This document shows, one piece after another, positions 15,362 to 21,637 of a DNA stretch of 23,556 nucleotides (position 1 is its first letter; each line of letters starts with the position of its first letter). The notes under the pieces are model-generated. The model saw only the letters and a program-made list of their open reading frames with translations, was not told the DNA's origin and ran no database searches. Source of the stretch: a virus; the IMG/VR virus record IMGVR_UViG_3300009610_000092, positions 1 through 23,556 of that record, one strand, 5' to 3'. Made by a program: the position numbers and the translations under genes.

Positions 15362-15838
15362 ATGTTTATAGAGAGATCTAGAACCTCGCGCCAAAGCGCG
15401 CGAGCTAAAAACTCTCGTAAAAAAACAACACCGCCCGACCGGATCGACGGCGCCCGGCTCCTCACGCGGGTGCTCCGCGATGTCCTCGCCGCCGAAACCT
15501 TCGAGCACGAATCCGACGTGATCGAGGCGTTCAAGTGCCGGCTCGCGCGCCTGCGGATCCCGTGGACGAACGACGGCCTGACCGAGGCGCTTCGCGTGGT
15601 CGGGAGTAATCGGCCGTTCGTGCAAGCGCCACCGACAACACCCGAGCCGGCACCAGAGGCCACCGGGCCGATCATCGGGCCCGACGAAGCGAGGGCCCTC
15701 CTCGCCGCGATTCGGGCGCGGCTCGGACAGGTGCCACTCCGCACGATCACGCCGGCGGCGTGGCGGGATCCCGAGGCCGACGCCAAAGCCGAAGAAGAGG
15801 CGCGCCAACGGGCCGCCGAGATGGGGATCACCCTGTGA
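15362..15838 (+). CDS. Unrecognised protein after replication gene
   Basis: This 158-residue protein has a strong ribosome site, AGGGGGG, a few bases before the ATG at 15362. It starts with a basic, Ser/Lys-rich tail, then a helical domain (LLTRVLRDVLAAETFEHESD, ALRVVGSNRPF), a Pro-rich linker and a helical end (GPDEARALLAAIRARLG, ARQRAAEMGI). I know no family. Its place after a DUF1376 gene would fit a replication partner, such as a helicase loader or primase accessory, but this is only context. Its stop overlaps a GTG start in another frame. Confidence 0.62.
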   Translation: MFIERSRTSRQSARAKNSRKKTTPPDRIDGARLLTRVLRDVLAAETFEHESDVIEAFKCRLARLRIPWTNDGLTEALRVVGSNRPFVQAPPTTPEPAPEATGPIIGPDEARALLAAIRARLGQVPLRTITPAAWRDPEADAKAEEEARQRAAEMGITL

Positions 15839-16050
15839 AACCGACGCCGCATTTGGTGTGTGCTTATGGGATACCGATCCGCGATCATTTCCCGCCGCCG
15901 CTCGGCACCGGCCGCGGGTGTCCCGATTGCGCCGCGACCGAACAAGTACCGCGCGTTAGCGACAACGGTGGACGGCCTGCGGTTCGCCTCCAAAGCCGAG
16001 GCGCGGCGGTACGTCGTGCTCACGTTCCTGGTAAAGGCCGGGCTGATTAG
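15835..16050 (+). CDS. Overlapping frame with zinc-knuckle-like pattern
   Basis: A GTG at 15835 overlaps the previous stop (GTGA), the same join style as most genes in this block. The first about 35 codons encode MKPTPHLVCAYGIPIRDHFP, then a GTGRGCPDC segment: C at 9, H at 18 and CPDC at 30-33, a plausible metal knuckle. The rest reads into the DUF1064 gene in the wrong frame and ends at 16050. Either it is a tiny zinc protein, or the true N-terminus of the nuclease-like protein reached by a +1 frame change. I cannot choose. Confidence 0.4.
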   Translation: MKPTPHLVCAYGIPIRDHFPPPLGTGRGCPDCAATEQVPRVSDNGGRPAVRLQSRGAAVRRAHVPGKGRAD

Positions 16051-16258
16051 ATGCCTGGAACTCCAACCGGCCTTCGAGCTCTCGGTGGGCGGGATCGTGA
16101 TAGGGCGCTATGTGGCGGATTTCGCGTACGTCGATCTGCGGGAGCCCGTCCCGCGGCGGGTGTACGAGGACGTGAAAGGCGTGCGGACGCCGCTCTACAA
16201 GTGGAAACGGAAACACGTGCAGGCGCAGTACGGCATTGAAGTGAAGGAGATTCCATGA
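15860..16258 (+). CDS. DUF1064 nuclease-like protein
   Basis: This 132-residue protein (from the GTG at 15860; an ATG lies at 15866) has the typical DUF1064 pattern: NKYRALATTVDGLRFASKAE, a central AGLIRCLELQPAFEL, YVADFAY and VYEDVKGVRTPLYKWKRK. The D at about 87 and the E-D-x-K at about 103-106 match the PD-(D/E)xK nuclease layout. The family is commonly phage-borne and is thought to be a restriction-endonuclease-fold resolvase or nuclease. The first about 27 residues look unlike the family, so the biological start is unclear. It ends in an ATGA overlap with the next gene. Confidence 0.82.
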   Translation: MLMGYRSAIISRRRSAPAAGVPIAPRPNKYRALATTVDGLRFASKAEARRYVVLTFLVKAGLIRCLELQPAFELSVGGIVIGRYVADFAYVDLREPVPRRVYEDVKGVRTPLYKWKRKHVQAQYGIEVKEIP

Positions 16259-16395
16259 TCACGCTGATTGTCTTGCTCCGGGTGCTCGCGCTCGTGTGCT
16301 TCGTGATGGCGACGTTCGGCGTGCCGGCGCGGGTGAACCTCACCGCCGCCGGGCTCGCGCTCTGGCTCCTCTCGCTCGTGGTGGTGATCCCGTGA
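16255..16395 (+). CDS. 46-residue two-span membrane protein
   Basis: The product is almost all hydrophobic: a first span, LIVLLRVLALVCFVMATFG, then a second near LALWLLSLVVVIP. The ATG overlaps the previous stop by four bases (ATGA). No family is recognised. Two close spans with few charges could act as a small holin-like or signalling protein, but the sequence gives no direct link to lysis. Confidence 0.58.
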   Translation: MITLIVLLRVLALVCFVMATFGVPARVNLTAAGLALWLLSLVVVIP

Positions 16396-16607
16396 CGCGC
16401 GCCGAGCTCGCCGCCGCCCCGCTCCGGTTCTGGATTTGCCGGCACACCGGGCGCGAAACCCAGTGGAAAGTGCTCACGCAAACGAACGATGAACCGACGG
16501 CGCGCCTGATCTATCGCTGGGAAACCGAACGCCGGCCGGGTGGCGTGCGCCTGATCGATGTCGACGCCTCGATCGTGCTGAAGGAAACGGGCGCGCGCGG
16601 CCGATGA
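16392..16607 (+). CDS. Small hypothetical protein
   Basis: This 71-residue product starts at a GTG overlapping the previous stop. It has RFWICRHTGRETQWKVLTQT and then RWETERRPGGVRLIDVDASI, a mix of strand and charged helix. One Cys-containing turn (CRH) is present. I do not recognise it. Its stop is overlapped by the next start, so the genes are probably translated together. Confidence 0.55.
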   Translation: MTRAELAAAPLRFWICRHTGRETQWKVLTQTNDEPTARLIYRWETERRPGGVRLIDVDASIVLKETGARGR

Positions 16608-16897
16608 GACTGATCCACGTCCTCGCGATTGTGCTCGGGTTCGGCCTCGGGTGGGCGATGGTCGCCTGTCGCGCGACGGTGAGCCTGTCGCTCGGGGATC
16701 CGGCGCCCGTCACCGTGCCGGCACCCGTCGTGCCGGCGGCCCCAGCGGCGGCCTCGTGGATCGTGGTCGTGCGGGCCGGCACCTTCGCGACCACGTACGG
16801 CCCGTTTCCCTCGCTCGCGGCCGCGGAGGCGTGGCGCACCGCGCACCAGTTCACCGCGGCCGATTCGGATATTTTTCAAACCCTGAGGCCCGAATGA
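16604..16897 (+). CDS. Secreted or lipoprotein-like small protein
   Basis: This 97-residue protein has a hydrophobic N-terminal segment, IHVLAIVLGFGLGWAMVAC, ending in a lipobox-like AMVAC with Cys22. A Pro/Ala/Val-rich spacer follows, and the C-terminal part (SWIVVVRAGTFATTYGPFPS, AAEAWRTAHQF) resembles a small globular domain. It may be exported and anchored to the membrane, for example a superinfection-exclusion or spanin-type protein, but this is inference. Confidence 0.55.
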   Translation: MRLIHVLAIVLGFGLGWAMVACRATVSLSLGDPAPVTVPAPVVPAAPAAASWIVVVRAGTFATTYGPFPSLAAAEAWRTAHQFTAADSDIFQTLRPE

Positions 16898-17370
16898 GAC
16901 AGAACGCCTTGCCGTTGGATCGGCTCCCGCCGGCCGTCATGCTGGAAGCACAGCACTACCTCGGGAAGTCCCGGCGCGCGCGATGGACGTATCAGGACGA
17001 GTTCGGCGTGATGGTCTGGGCGAATCCGACGAGCCGGCGACTGCCTCAGCAACAGTGGCTCGAACTCGTGCGGTGGTGTCTGACGGGCGAAAAGAATGGC
17101 GGATCACAACAATGGGGACGCGTTCGGCGATTGCTCCTGCAAATCTTTCCAGATGTGACGACGTGCGTGAGTTATTCCGATCCATCGGTCGGGCACACGG
17201 GGGCGCTCTATAAAGCCTGTAATTGGCGTTGGAAACCGACATGGCACCGCCTGAAGCCGCCCCCCAACGGGAGTTGGGTCAAGGGCGCGCCACAAAGCGT
17301 GAAAGATCGCTGGGTGTTCTACCTTCGGCCGGATGCGCTGCGCGAAAGTATTTTGCAGGTGAAGTCATGA
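16894..17370 (+). CDS. Mom-like DNA-modification acyltransferase candidate
   Basis: This 158-residue protein has a signature like that of the phage Mu Mom family, GNAT-fold enzymes that add a carbamoylmethyl group to adenine in phage DNA. The best match is the SYSDPSVGHTGALYKACNW stretch at 93-111, preceded by a helix RVRRLLLQIFPDV and a small cluster SQQW where GNAT proteins bind the acyl donor. The C-terminal half (LKPPPNGSWVKGAPQSVKDR, WVFYLRPDALR) also fits. If active, it would protect DNA from host restriction. The ATG at 16894 overlaps the previous stop; its own stop overlaps a lipoprotein gene. The family call is from memory of the motif and is not proven. Confidence 0.66.
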   Translation: MRQNALPLDRLPPAVMLEAQHYLGKSRRARWTYQDEFGVMVWANPTSRRLPQQQWLELVRWCLTGEKNGGSQQWGRVRRLLLQIFPDVTTCVSYSDPSVGHTGALYKACNWRWKPTWHRLKPPPNGSWVKGAPQSVKDRWVFYLRPDALRESILQVKS

Positions 17371-17915
17371 AACGACTCCTCTTGCTCGGCGTGCTCGGGC
17401 TCGTGGGGTGTCGTGACACGATCGTGCTGTATCCGCCGGGACCGTCACCGAGCGGCGGCGGGATCGTGATCACGAACACCAACACGAACACGAACACCCA
17501 GGACACCCACGACGTGATCAACTTCGCGGCGGCGGCGAATCCCGGTGCGCCGGTGCCGGCGCCCGGCGGCGGCAGTGAGACGCCGCTCGGGCTCCCGGCC
17601 GGCGCCGAGGCGCTCGCGCGCGGCGTGGCCAACAGCAATGCCGCGCTCCTCTCGCAGGCGTGCGGGGCCACAGGGAACTGGGGGTTTCTCGATCGCGTGG
17701 TGTCGACGCTCGCGGCGTCCGATCCGCGGTGGGGCTACCTCGTGAAAGCCAGCACCGGCCTCATTAGTGCCGACGTGATCGCGTACCGCGCGACGGCCGA
17801 CACGATCGGCGCCTGGGGCGTCGATGTGATTCTCGATGTCTGCGGGGCGAATCAGTTCCAGTGGAACGTGATCGGGCTCGACGTGAGCGCGCAATGGAGC
17901 GCGACCCGCCCATGA
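17367..17915 (+). CDS. Lipoprotein with low-complexity NT linker
   Basis: This 182-residue protein starts with a clear lipoprotein signal, MKRLLLLGVLGLVGC, with the lipid-accepting Cys at 15. A Pro/Ser/Gly linker contains an NT repeat (TNTNTNTNT, DNA about 17473-17498), then a Pro/Ala-rich stretch. The C-terminal domain, about residues 90-180, has two Cys residues (QACG near 98, DVCG near 161) and a segment NWGFLDRVVSTLAASDPRWG with a second DVIAYRATAD. A similar domain, as I recall it, occurs in lipoproteins of soil bacteria. It is probably exported to the cell envelope. Lysogenic conversion is an inference. Confidence 0.75.
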   Translation: MKRLLLLGVLGLVGCRDTIVLYPPGPSPSGGGIVITNTNTNTNTQDTHDVINFAAAANPGAPVPAPGGGSETPLGLPAGAEALARGVANSNAALLSQACGATGNWGFLDRVVSTLAASDPRWGYLVKASTGLISADVIAYRATADTIGAWGVDVILDVCGANQFQWNVIGLDVSAQWSATRP

Positions 17916-17998
17916 AACCGCTCTACGACGCCGATTGGGTGATGTGGTTCACCGTGGGTTTGACGGTGATCCTGGTCTGCATGGCGGTGCTGTTGTGA
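17912..17998 (+). CDS. 28-residue membrane peptide
   Basis: The ATG at 17912 overlaps the lipoprotein stop. The product is MKPLYDADWVMWFTVGLTVI then LVCMAVLL: a short start and one strong span. No family is recognised. It shares a base with the next ATG (TGATG). Its size and shape suggest a small membrane-active protein. Confidence 0.48.
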   Translation: MKPLYDADWVMWFTVGLTVILVCMAVLL

Positions 17999-18204
17999 TG
18001 GCGCGCCTGCGGTGCCTGTTCGGCCGGCACGATCCGCTGTTGACGCAACGCGCGACCGGGGATCGGGTGGTGCTGGTGTGGGTGTGCCGGCACTGTCTGC
18101 GGGAGCTCGGCGTCACCGACCTGCTCGAGGTCGTGGACCCGCGGCCGCTCGTGCGCGCGCGCCTCCAGGCGATCGTGCGCCATGCGAACCGGAGGCCGGA
18201 ATGA
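17998..18204 (+). CDS. Small Cys/His protein, unknown
   Basis: This 68-residue product contains CLFGRHDP near the start and VCRHCLREL near 34, so two Cys and two His could bind a metal. The C-terminal half is a charged helix (RARLQAIVRHANRR). I know no family. The start overlaps the previous stop by one base. Confidence 0.58.
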   Translation: MARLRCLFGRHDPLLTQRATGDRVVLVWVCRHCLRELGVTDLLEVVDPRPLVRARLQAIVRHANRRPE

Positions 18205-18422
18205 AAGCGGCGCCCGCGGAGGTACTGCGGGCCGAGCTCGAGCGGCGCAACGCGGAGCATGAATCGATGTTTTACGTGCTGGTGAACGAGCAGCAGGCCA
18301 TCGACCTCGCGAGCGGCTATGTCCCCAACGCCGTGAAGGCAATGGTCACGACCATGCTGGATTGGCGCCGGCAGGATGAATTACGCGCGGCGCGGCCGGT
18401 GCCGAAACGGCGGAAACTATGA
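18201..18422 (+). CDS. Small helical protein, unknown
   Basis: This 73-residue product is helical: EVLRAELERRNAEHESMFYV, then ANAVKAMVTT-type helices and a basic end (KRRKL). Its ATG overlaps the previous stop by four bases and its own stop is overlapped by the next ATG. No family is recognised. Confidence 0.55.
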   Translation: MKAAPAEVLRAELERRNAEHESMFYVLVNEQQAIDLASGYVPNAVKAMVTTMLDWRRQDELRAARPVPKRRKL

Positions 18423-18694
18423 GAACCGACGACGACGGCGATCGCTATCTGAACCTCCGCGAATTGTCGGACTATACCGGCCTGTCGACGCAACGGTTGC
18501 GGAACCTGACGCGCCGCCCGGACTACCCGCTGCCGCACTATCGCGTCGGCGTGCGGGTGCTCGTGAAGCGTTCCGAGTTCGACGCCTGGGTGCAGGCGGG
18601 GCACGGTGAGCTGCGGCCCGAGCGAGCGGCCGGCGGCGATCGGGTGGCGGTGATCGCCGCGGCCGCGGTGCGGGCCATTCGTGGTGGTAGATAG
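18419..18694 (+). CDS. Excisionase-like HTH DNA-binding protein
   Basis: This 91-residue protein has a MerR/Xis-type winged helix: YLNLRELSDYTGLSTQRLRN, PLPHYRVGVRVLVKRSEFDA and a W. Such proteins steer the direction of integrase or act as small regulators. The gene lies 0.4 kb upstream of the integrase, fitting an excisionase. The C-terminal Ala/Arg part is likely disordered. It is moderately sure as a DNA-binding protein; the excisionase role is inferred. Confidence 0.72.
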   Translation: MRTDDDGDRYLNLRELSDYTGLSTQRLRNLTRRPDYPLPHYRVGVRVLVKRSEFDAWVQAGHGELRPERAAGGDRVAVIAAAAVRAIRGGR

Positions 18695-18712
18695 CTATAC
18701 ATTTGCTATACT
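18694..18712 (+). promoter_or_regulatory. Extended -10 promoter with GCTATAC direct repeats
   Basis: TGCTATACT holds an extended -10 element (TG at 18704-18705 and TATACT at 18707-18712). The start of transcription would be near 18719, the A of the next gene's ATG, so the mRNA would have no leader. GCTATAC occurs at 18694-18700 and 18705-18711, eleven bases apart, a spacing suited to two dimers of a ribbon-helix-helix regulator. Confidence 0.62.
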
Positions 18713-18718
18713 GGTCGT

Positions 18719-18913
18719 ATGACACCACCACTCCAGAGTCAACCGCGACACCAATTCAATATCCGCCTTGATCCGGCGCTCTACGACGCGCTGCAAGCGA
18801 TCCGGGCGCGCGAGGGAGTCAGCCTCTCCGAGCAAGTCCGCCGCGCGATTCACACCTGGGTCGCGGCACACAGCGGCCGACGGGCACCCGCGCGCCGGAA
18901 GGCGGCCGTATGA
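18719..18913 (+). CDS. Ribbon-helix-helix regulator (CopG-like)
   Basis: This 64-residue protein has QFNIRLDPALYDALQAIRAR and then SLSEQVRRAIHTWVAAH, the strand-helix-helix shape of Arc/CopG repressors, with a basic C-terminal tail. It probably binds the GCTATAC repeats in its own promoter. Together with the next two genes it may control the integrase. The start is the first ATG after the -10 element. The role as autorepressor is inferred. Confidence 0.75.
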   Translation: MTPPLQSQPRHQFNIRLDPALYDALQAIRAREGVSLSEQVRRAIHTWVAAHSGRRAPARRKAAV

Positions 18914-19104
18914 CGCCGCACGAAATCCGCCAACAGATTCACTTGATTCTCGATAGTCACGCCGAGGCGCTCGCGGCGATCCGCGCGGCCGATACCGCGC
19001 TCAAGGTCGTGTTCGCCTCGCACGACGCCGCGCTGGTGTCGGCGATCGAGGCGAACCGGGCCGCGCTCGGGCTCCTCAACCGTCTGCTCGCGGAGCCCGA
19101 ATAA
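18910..19104 (+). CDS. Small helical protein before integrase, unknown
   Basis: This 64-residue product is helical: MTPHEIRQQIHLILDSHAEA then LAAIRAADTALKVVF and AIEANRAALGLLNRLLAEPE. Its ATG overlaps the regulator stop by four bases and its stop overlaps the integrase ATG by one base. It is expressed with both. No family is recognised. Confidence 0.58.
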   Translation: MTPHEIRQQIHLILDSHAEALAAIRAADTALKVVFASHDAALVSAIEANRAALGLLNRLLAEPE

Positions 19105-20297
19105 TGGCCTTCCCACGATCGGACGGCGCGACCGTCAAGCGGGTGGGCGCCGGCCGCTCGCCCTGGCGGGTGCAGTGGTATGCCGGCGAGGGCGCCGACC
19201 GCAAGGCCACAACCCGCTGGTGTGCGACCGAGGGCGAGGCGCGCGCGATTGAAGCGGCGATCGAGGCCGGGCTCCGGCGGCCGGTGCTCCCGGCGGCGGC
19301 GCCGGCACCCGTGACGAAGGCGGGCACCTTCGGCGCCTTCGCGGCGCAGTGGCTCGACACCGTGGTGAGCCGGAAGAAACCCGGCACGGTGCGATCGTAC
19401 CGGCAACTCATGGCGAATCACATCCTGCCGACGCTCGGCCGGGTGCCGCTCACCGATCGCGCGCTCGGCGTGCAGGCGATCGTCGACGTGATGGCCGCCC
19501 GGCAGAAAGCGGGCGTCTCCTGGGGCACGCAGAAATGTATTTTGCGTGTGATTTCCACGGCGTGCCAGTGGGCGAAGCGCACCGGGCACCTGTCGATCAA
19601 CCCGTGCGATCGCCTGCTGATGGAGCTCCGCGACGGCACGAGCGGCGCCGACGATCCCGAGCCGAACCCGCTCACGCAGGCGCAGGCCGACGCCTTCCTG
19701 GCGTGGCTCGAGGCGCGGGCGCCCGTGTGGGTGCCGTACTTTCTCACCCTCCTGCATACCGGCATGCGGCGCGGCGAGGCCTCGGCGCTCCGGTGGTCCC
19801 TGATCGATTTCGCGAAGCGGCGCGCGCTCCTGAAATTCAACTACAGCCCGGCGGCGAAGGGCGATATCACGCTGAAGGGCAAGCGGCCGCATGAGATCGA
19901 CCTCTCCCGCGATGTCGTCGAGGCGCTCCGCGGCGTGCAGGAGCGGATCAAGGTCGTCGACCTCGACGGGCGCCCGGCCTCGCCGTATGTGTTTCTGACG
20001 GCGCGCGGCGCGCGGGTGCTCCCGAAGGGCGGGGTCGACCGGATCTGCGCGCGGGCGATGCGGGCGATCGGCGCCGAGGGGCACACCATGCACGATCTGC
20101 GGGACACCTTCGCGACCTTGCACCTGCTGGCCGATCCCGGCCGGCTCCTGTGGGTGTCGTGGATGCTTGGACACCGGCACACCTCGACCACGCTGGACCG
20201 CTACGCGCGATGGATCCCGACCCAGGTGGGCGGCGCGACGTACGCCGACGCCTTCAACCGGCCGGCGGCGGCCCTGCGACAGGCGGAACAGGCATGA
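19104..20297 (+). CDS. int: Tyrosine-family integrase
   Basis: This 397-residue protein integrates and excises the phage genome. It has an N-terminal arm-binding-like domain (about 1-60, with WRVQWYAGEG), a core-binding domain (about 73-180, FGAFAAQWLDTVVSRKKPGT) and a catalytic domain. The catalytic set is complete: R222 in TGMRRGEASALRW, K258 or K260 in the hairpin (TLKGKRP), H330 and R333 in HDLRDTFA, H357 in LGHRHT and Y367 in TLDRYARW. The length is normal. The gene sits in the interior with a repeat-rich stretch right after it, as expected if attP is there. It shares one base with the preceding stop and overlaps the next ATG by four. Confidence 0.94.
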   Translation: MAFPRSDGATVKRVGAGRSPWRVQWYAGEGADRKATTRWCATEGEARAIEAAIEAGLRRPVLPAAAPAPVTKAGTFGAFAAQWLDTVVSRKKPGTVRSYRQLMANHILPTLGRVPLTDRALGVQAIVDVMAARQKAGVSWGTQKCILRVISTACQWAKRTGHLSINPCDRLLMELRDGTSGADDPEPNPLTQAQADAFLAWLEARAPVWVPYFLTLLHTGMRRGEASALRWSLIDFAKRRALLKFNYSPAAKGDITLKGKRPHEIDLSRDVVEALRGVQERIKVVDLDGRPASPYVFLTARGARVLPKGGVDRICARAMRAIGAEGHTMHDLRDTFATLHLLADPGRLLWVSWMLGHRHTSTTLDRYARWIPTQVGGATYADAFNRPAAALRQAEQA

Positions 20298-20440
20298 CCG
20301 AGAGCCGGATCTGGTGGTGGTGGCGATCCGTGCAGTGCTTCTGGTTGGGACGGCATGACTACCGGACGGGCCCGTGGTTCTCGGAACCGTGGGGGACGCG
20401 CTGTCTCTGGTGTGGCGCCCCAAAGGAGGAACAGGCATGA
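20294..20440 (+). CDS. 48-residue Trp/Cys-rich zinc-knuckle-like protein
   Basis: The ATG at 20294 overlaps the integrase stop. The product is MTESRIWWWWRSVQCFWLGR then HDYRTGPWFSEPWGTRCLWC and GAPKEEQA. It has a Cys, an HDY and a CLWC end, so a metal site is possible. Similar tiny proteins are often found in phage genomes. The function is unknown. Confidence 0.5.
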   Translation: MTESRIWWWWRSVQCFWLGRHDYRTGPWFSEPWGTRCLWCGAPKEEQA

Positions 20441-20601
20441 AGCAACAGCGGCGCATGGCGATGTCCCGGCAGGTGCTCAACAGCACCCGGCGGCCGGCGG
20501 CGGCGGCGCCCGTAAGTGATCCGAAACCGCAAGGTCGAAATGAAGGGCGGAATGGCGAGGCCTCAAGGTCGAAATGGCGGCGGACGAAACCCGGTAAGTG
20601 A
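20437..20601 (+). CDS. Basic 54-residue hypothetical peptide
   Basis: A strong Shine-Dalgarno sequence AAGGAGG at 20423-20429 lies seven bases before the ATG. The product is Arg/Lys/Gly-rich and likely disordered (RRMAMSRQVLNSTRRP, then QGRNEGRNGEASRSKWRR). The CAAGGTCGAAATG repeats lie within it, so part of the coding sequence doubles as a DNA site. Whether the peptide matters is unclear. Confidence 0.48.
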   Translation: MKQQRRMAMSRQVLNSTRRPAAAAPVSDPKPQGRNEGRNGEASRSKWRRTKPGK

Positions 20602-20747
20602 TAGCGAATAGAGACACTTACGACCGTCAAAAACGTGACGGGGGGATACTAAAGCATTATCTTAAAACCCGCAAAAACATTGAATGTTTTTGACGCAAGG
20701 TCGAAATGAAATGACCGGTAAACACGGATAAACACGATCCACTTACG
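20511..20747. other. Candidate attP region with several repeat classes
   Basis: Several repeats cluster after the integrase: CGTAAGTG at 20511-20518, a near copy GGTAAGTG at 20593-20600, and the inverted CACTTACG at 20615-20622 and 20740-20747. CAAGGTCGAAATG occurs at 20530, 20564 and 20696. An inverted pair CAAAAACAT (20672-20680) / ATGTTTTTG (20684-20692) can also be read as two 7-bp arms around a 7-bp ATTGAAT spacer. Another CAAAAAC is at 20628-20634, and CCGTCA (20624-20629) / TGACGG (20636-20641) forms a stem. TAAACACG is repeated at 20719 and 20729, ten bases apart. The mix resembles the arm-type and core-type sites of an attP, but an origin or an operator array for the next gene is also possible. 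Confidence 0.6.
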
Positions 20748-20764
20748 GCGATTTGGAGGCTCCG

Positions 20765-21637
20765 ATGAATACCGCCATGAAGGTGCTCGACCCGCCCGCA
20801 GTCGACCGCCCGATCCCCAAGGATCAAATGGAACTCGTGAGACGAACAGTGGCGAATGGCGCGACCGCCGACGAGCTCGCGTTGTTCCTGTTCGATTGCC
20901 AACGCCAAGGGGTGCACCCGCTCGACAAACTGATCCACTTCACGAAACGCGGCGGCCGGTATACGCCCGTTACGTCGATCGATTTCATGCGGGCCCAGGC
21001 GGCGGCCTCGGGCGAAATGGCCGGCAGTGATGATCCCGTGTTTGTCACGAGCGACGACGGGAAACCGCTCGCGGCCTCCGTGTGCGTCTACAGAATCACG
21101 TCAGGGCAAAGATACGCATACCAAGCCACCGCACGATGGGCGGAGTACTGCCCCGACAACGCGCCCATGTGGCGCAAAATGCCGTTTACGATGATTGCCA
21201 AATGCGCCGAAGCATTAGCCTTGCGGAAGGCGTTTCCAAAGCAGCTCGCCGGCCTGTACACCACCGACGAAATGGATCAAGCGGGCTCGGGGCAAGGGCG
21301 CGCGGAGATCCTCGACGCGCTCACCACGCCGCCGCCGGCCGCCGAACCCACGCCGCCGCCTGCGCCCAAGATTGGCGGCGCCGTCGTGATCACCCAGGTG
21401 GATCCCGCCCCGCCGGGCGGCAAGATTGTGGGGTACCTCGAGCACACCGGGCAACCGGGCGGCGCCGACCACCTCCCGCTCTTCGATGCGTACCTCCTGG
21501 CCTTCGCGGTCGAATGTTGCGATAACAAGACGCCGGTGTTCGTGACCACCAAACCGGGCAAGACGAGCGGCAAGGCGTACGTGACCGGGATCCGCCCGGC
21601 CGAGGATCCCGGCGTGCCGGCCGACCTGGCGTTCTGA
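20765..21637 (+). CDS. bet: Bet/RecT-type single-strand annealing protein
   Basis: This 290-residue protein promotes annealing of complementary single strands in phage recombination. The RecT/Bet signature is at about 135-170: MWRKMPFTMIAKCAEALALR, KAFPKQLAGLYTTDEM. The N-terminal half (NGATADELALFLFDCQRQGV, PLDKLIHFT) also fits. After a Pro-rich linker near 188-210, a C-terminal domain of about 75 residues (VVITQVDPAPPGGKIVGYLE, VFVTTKPGKTSGKAYVTGI) is beta-rich, and I do not recognise it. The ATG at 20765 follows a GGAGG at 20755-20759. No partner exonuclease is seen next to it. The stop overlaps the next ATG. Confidence 0.88.
   Translation: MNTAMKVLDPPAVDRPIPKDQMELVRRTVANGATADELALFLFDCQRQGVHPLDKLIHFTKRGGRYTPVTSIDFMRAQAAASGEMAGSDDPVFVTSDDGKPLAASVCVYRITSGQRYAYQATARWAEYCPDNAPMWRKMPFTMIAKCAEALALRKAFPKQLAGLYTTDEMDQAGSGQGRAEILDALTTPPPAAEPTPPPAPKIGGAVVITQVDPAPPGGKIVGYLEHTGQPGGADHLPLFDAYLLAFAVECCDNKTPVFVTTKPGKTSGKAYVTGIRPAEDPGVPADLAF

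Noticed and set aside
18957-20630. 557-residue minus-strand frame opposite the integrase
   Set aside because: The integrase on the plus strand has a full catalytic set; this frame has none.
20672-20692. A/T-rich hairpin as a rho-independent terminator
   Set aside because: CAAAAACAT-TGA-ATGTTTTTG is a stem of A-T pairs with no GC core and no following T-run, so an integrase core-type site is the better reading.
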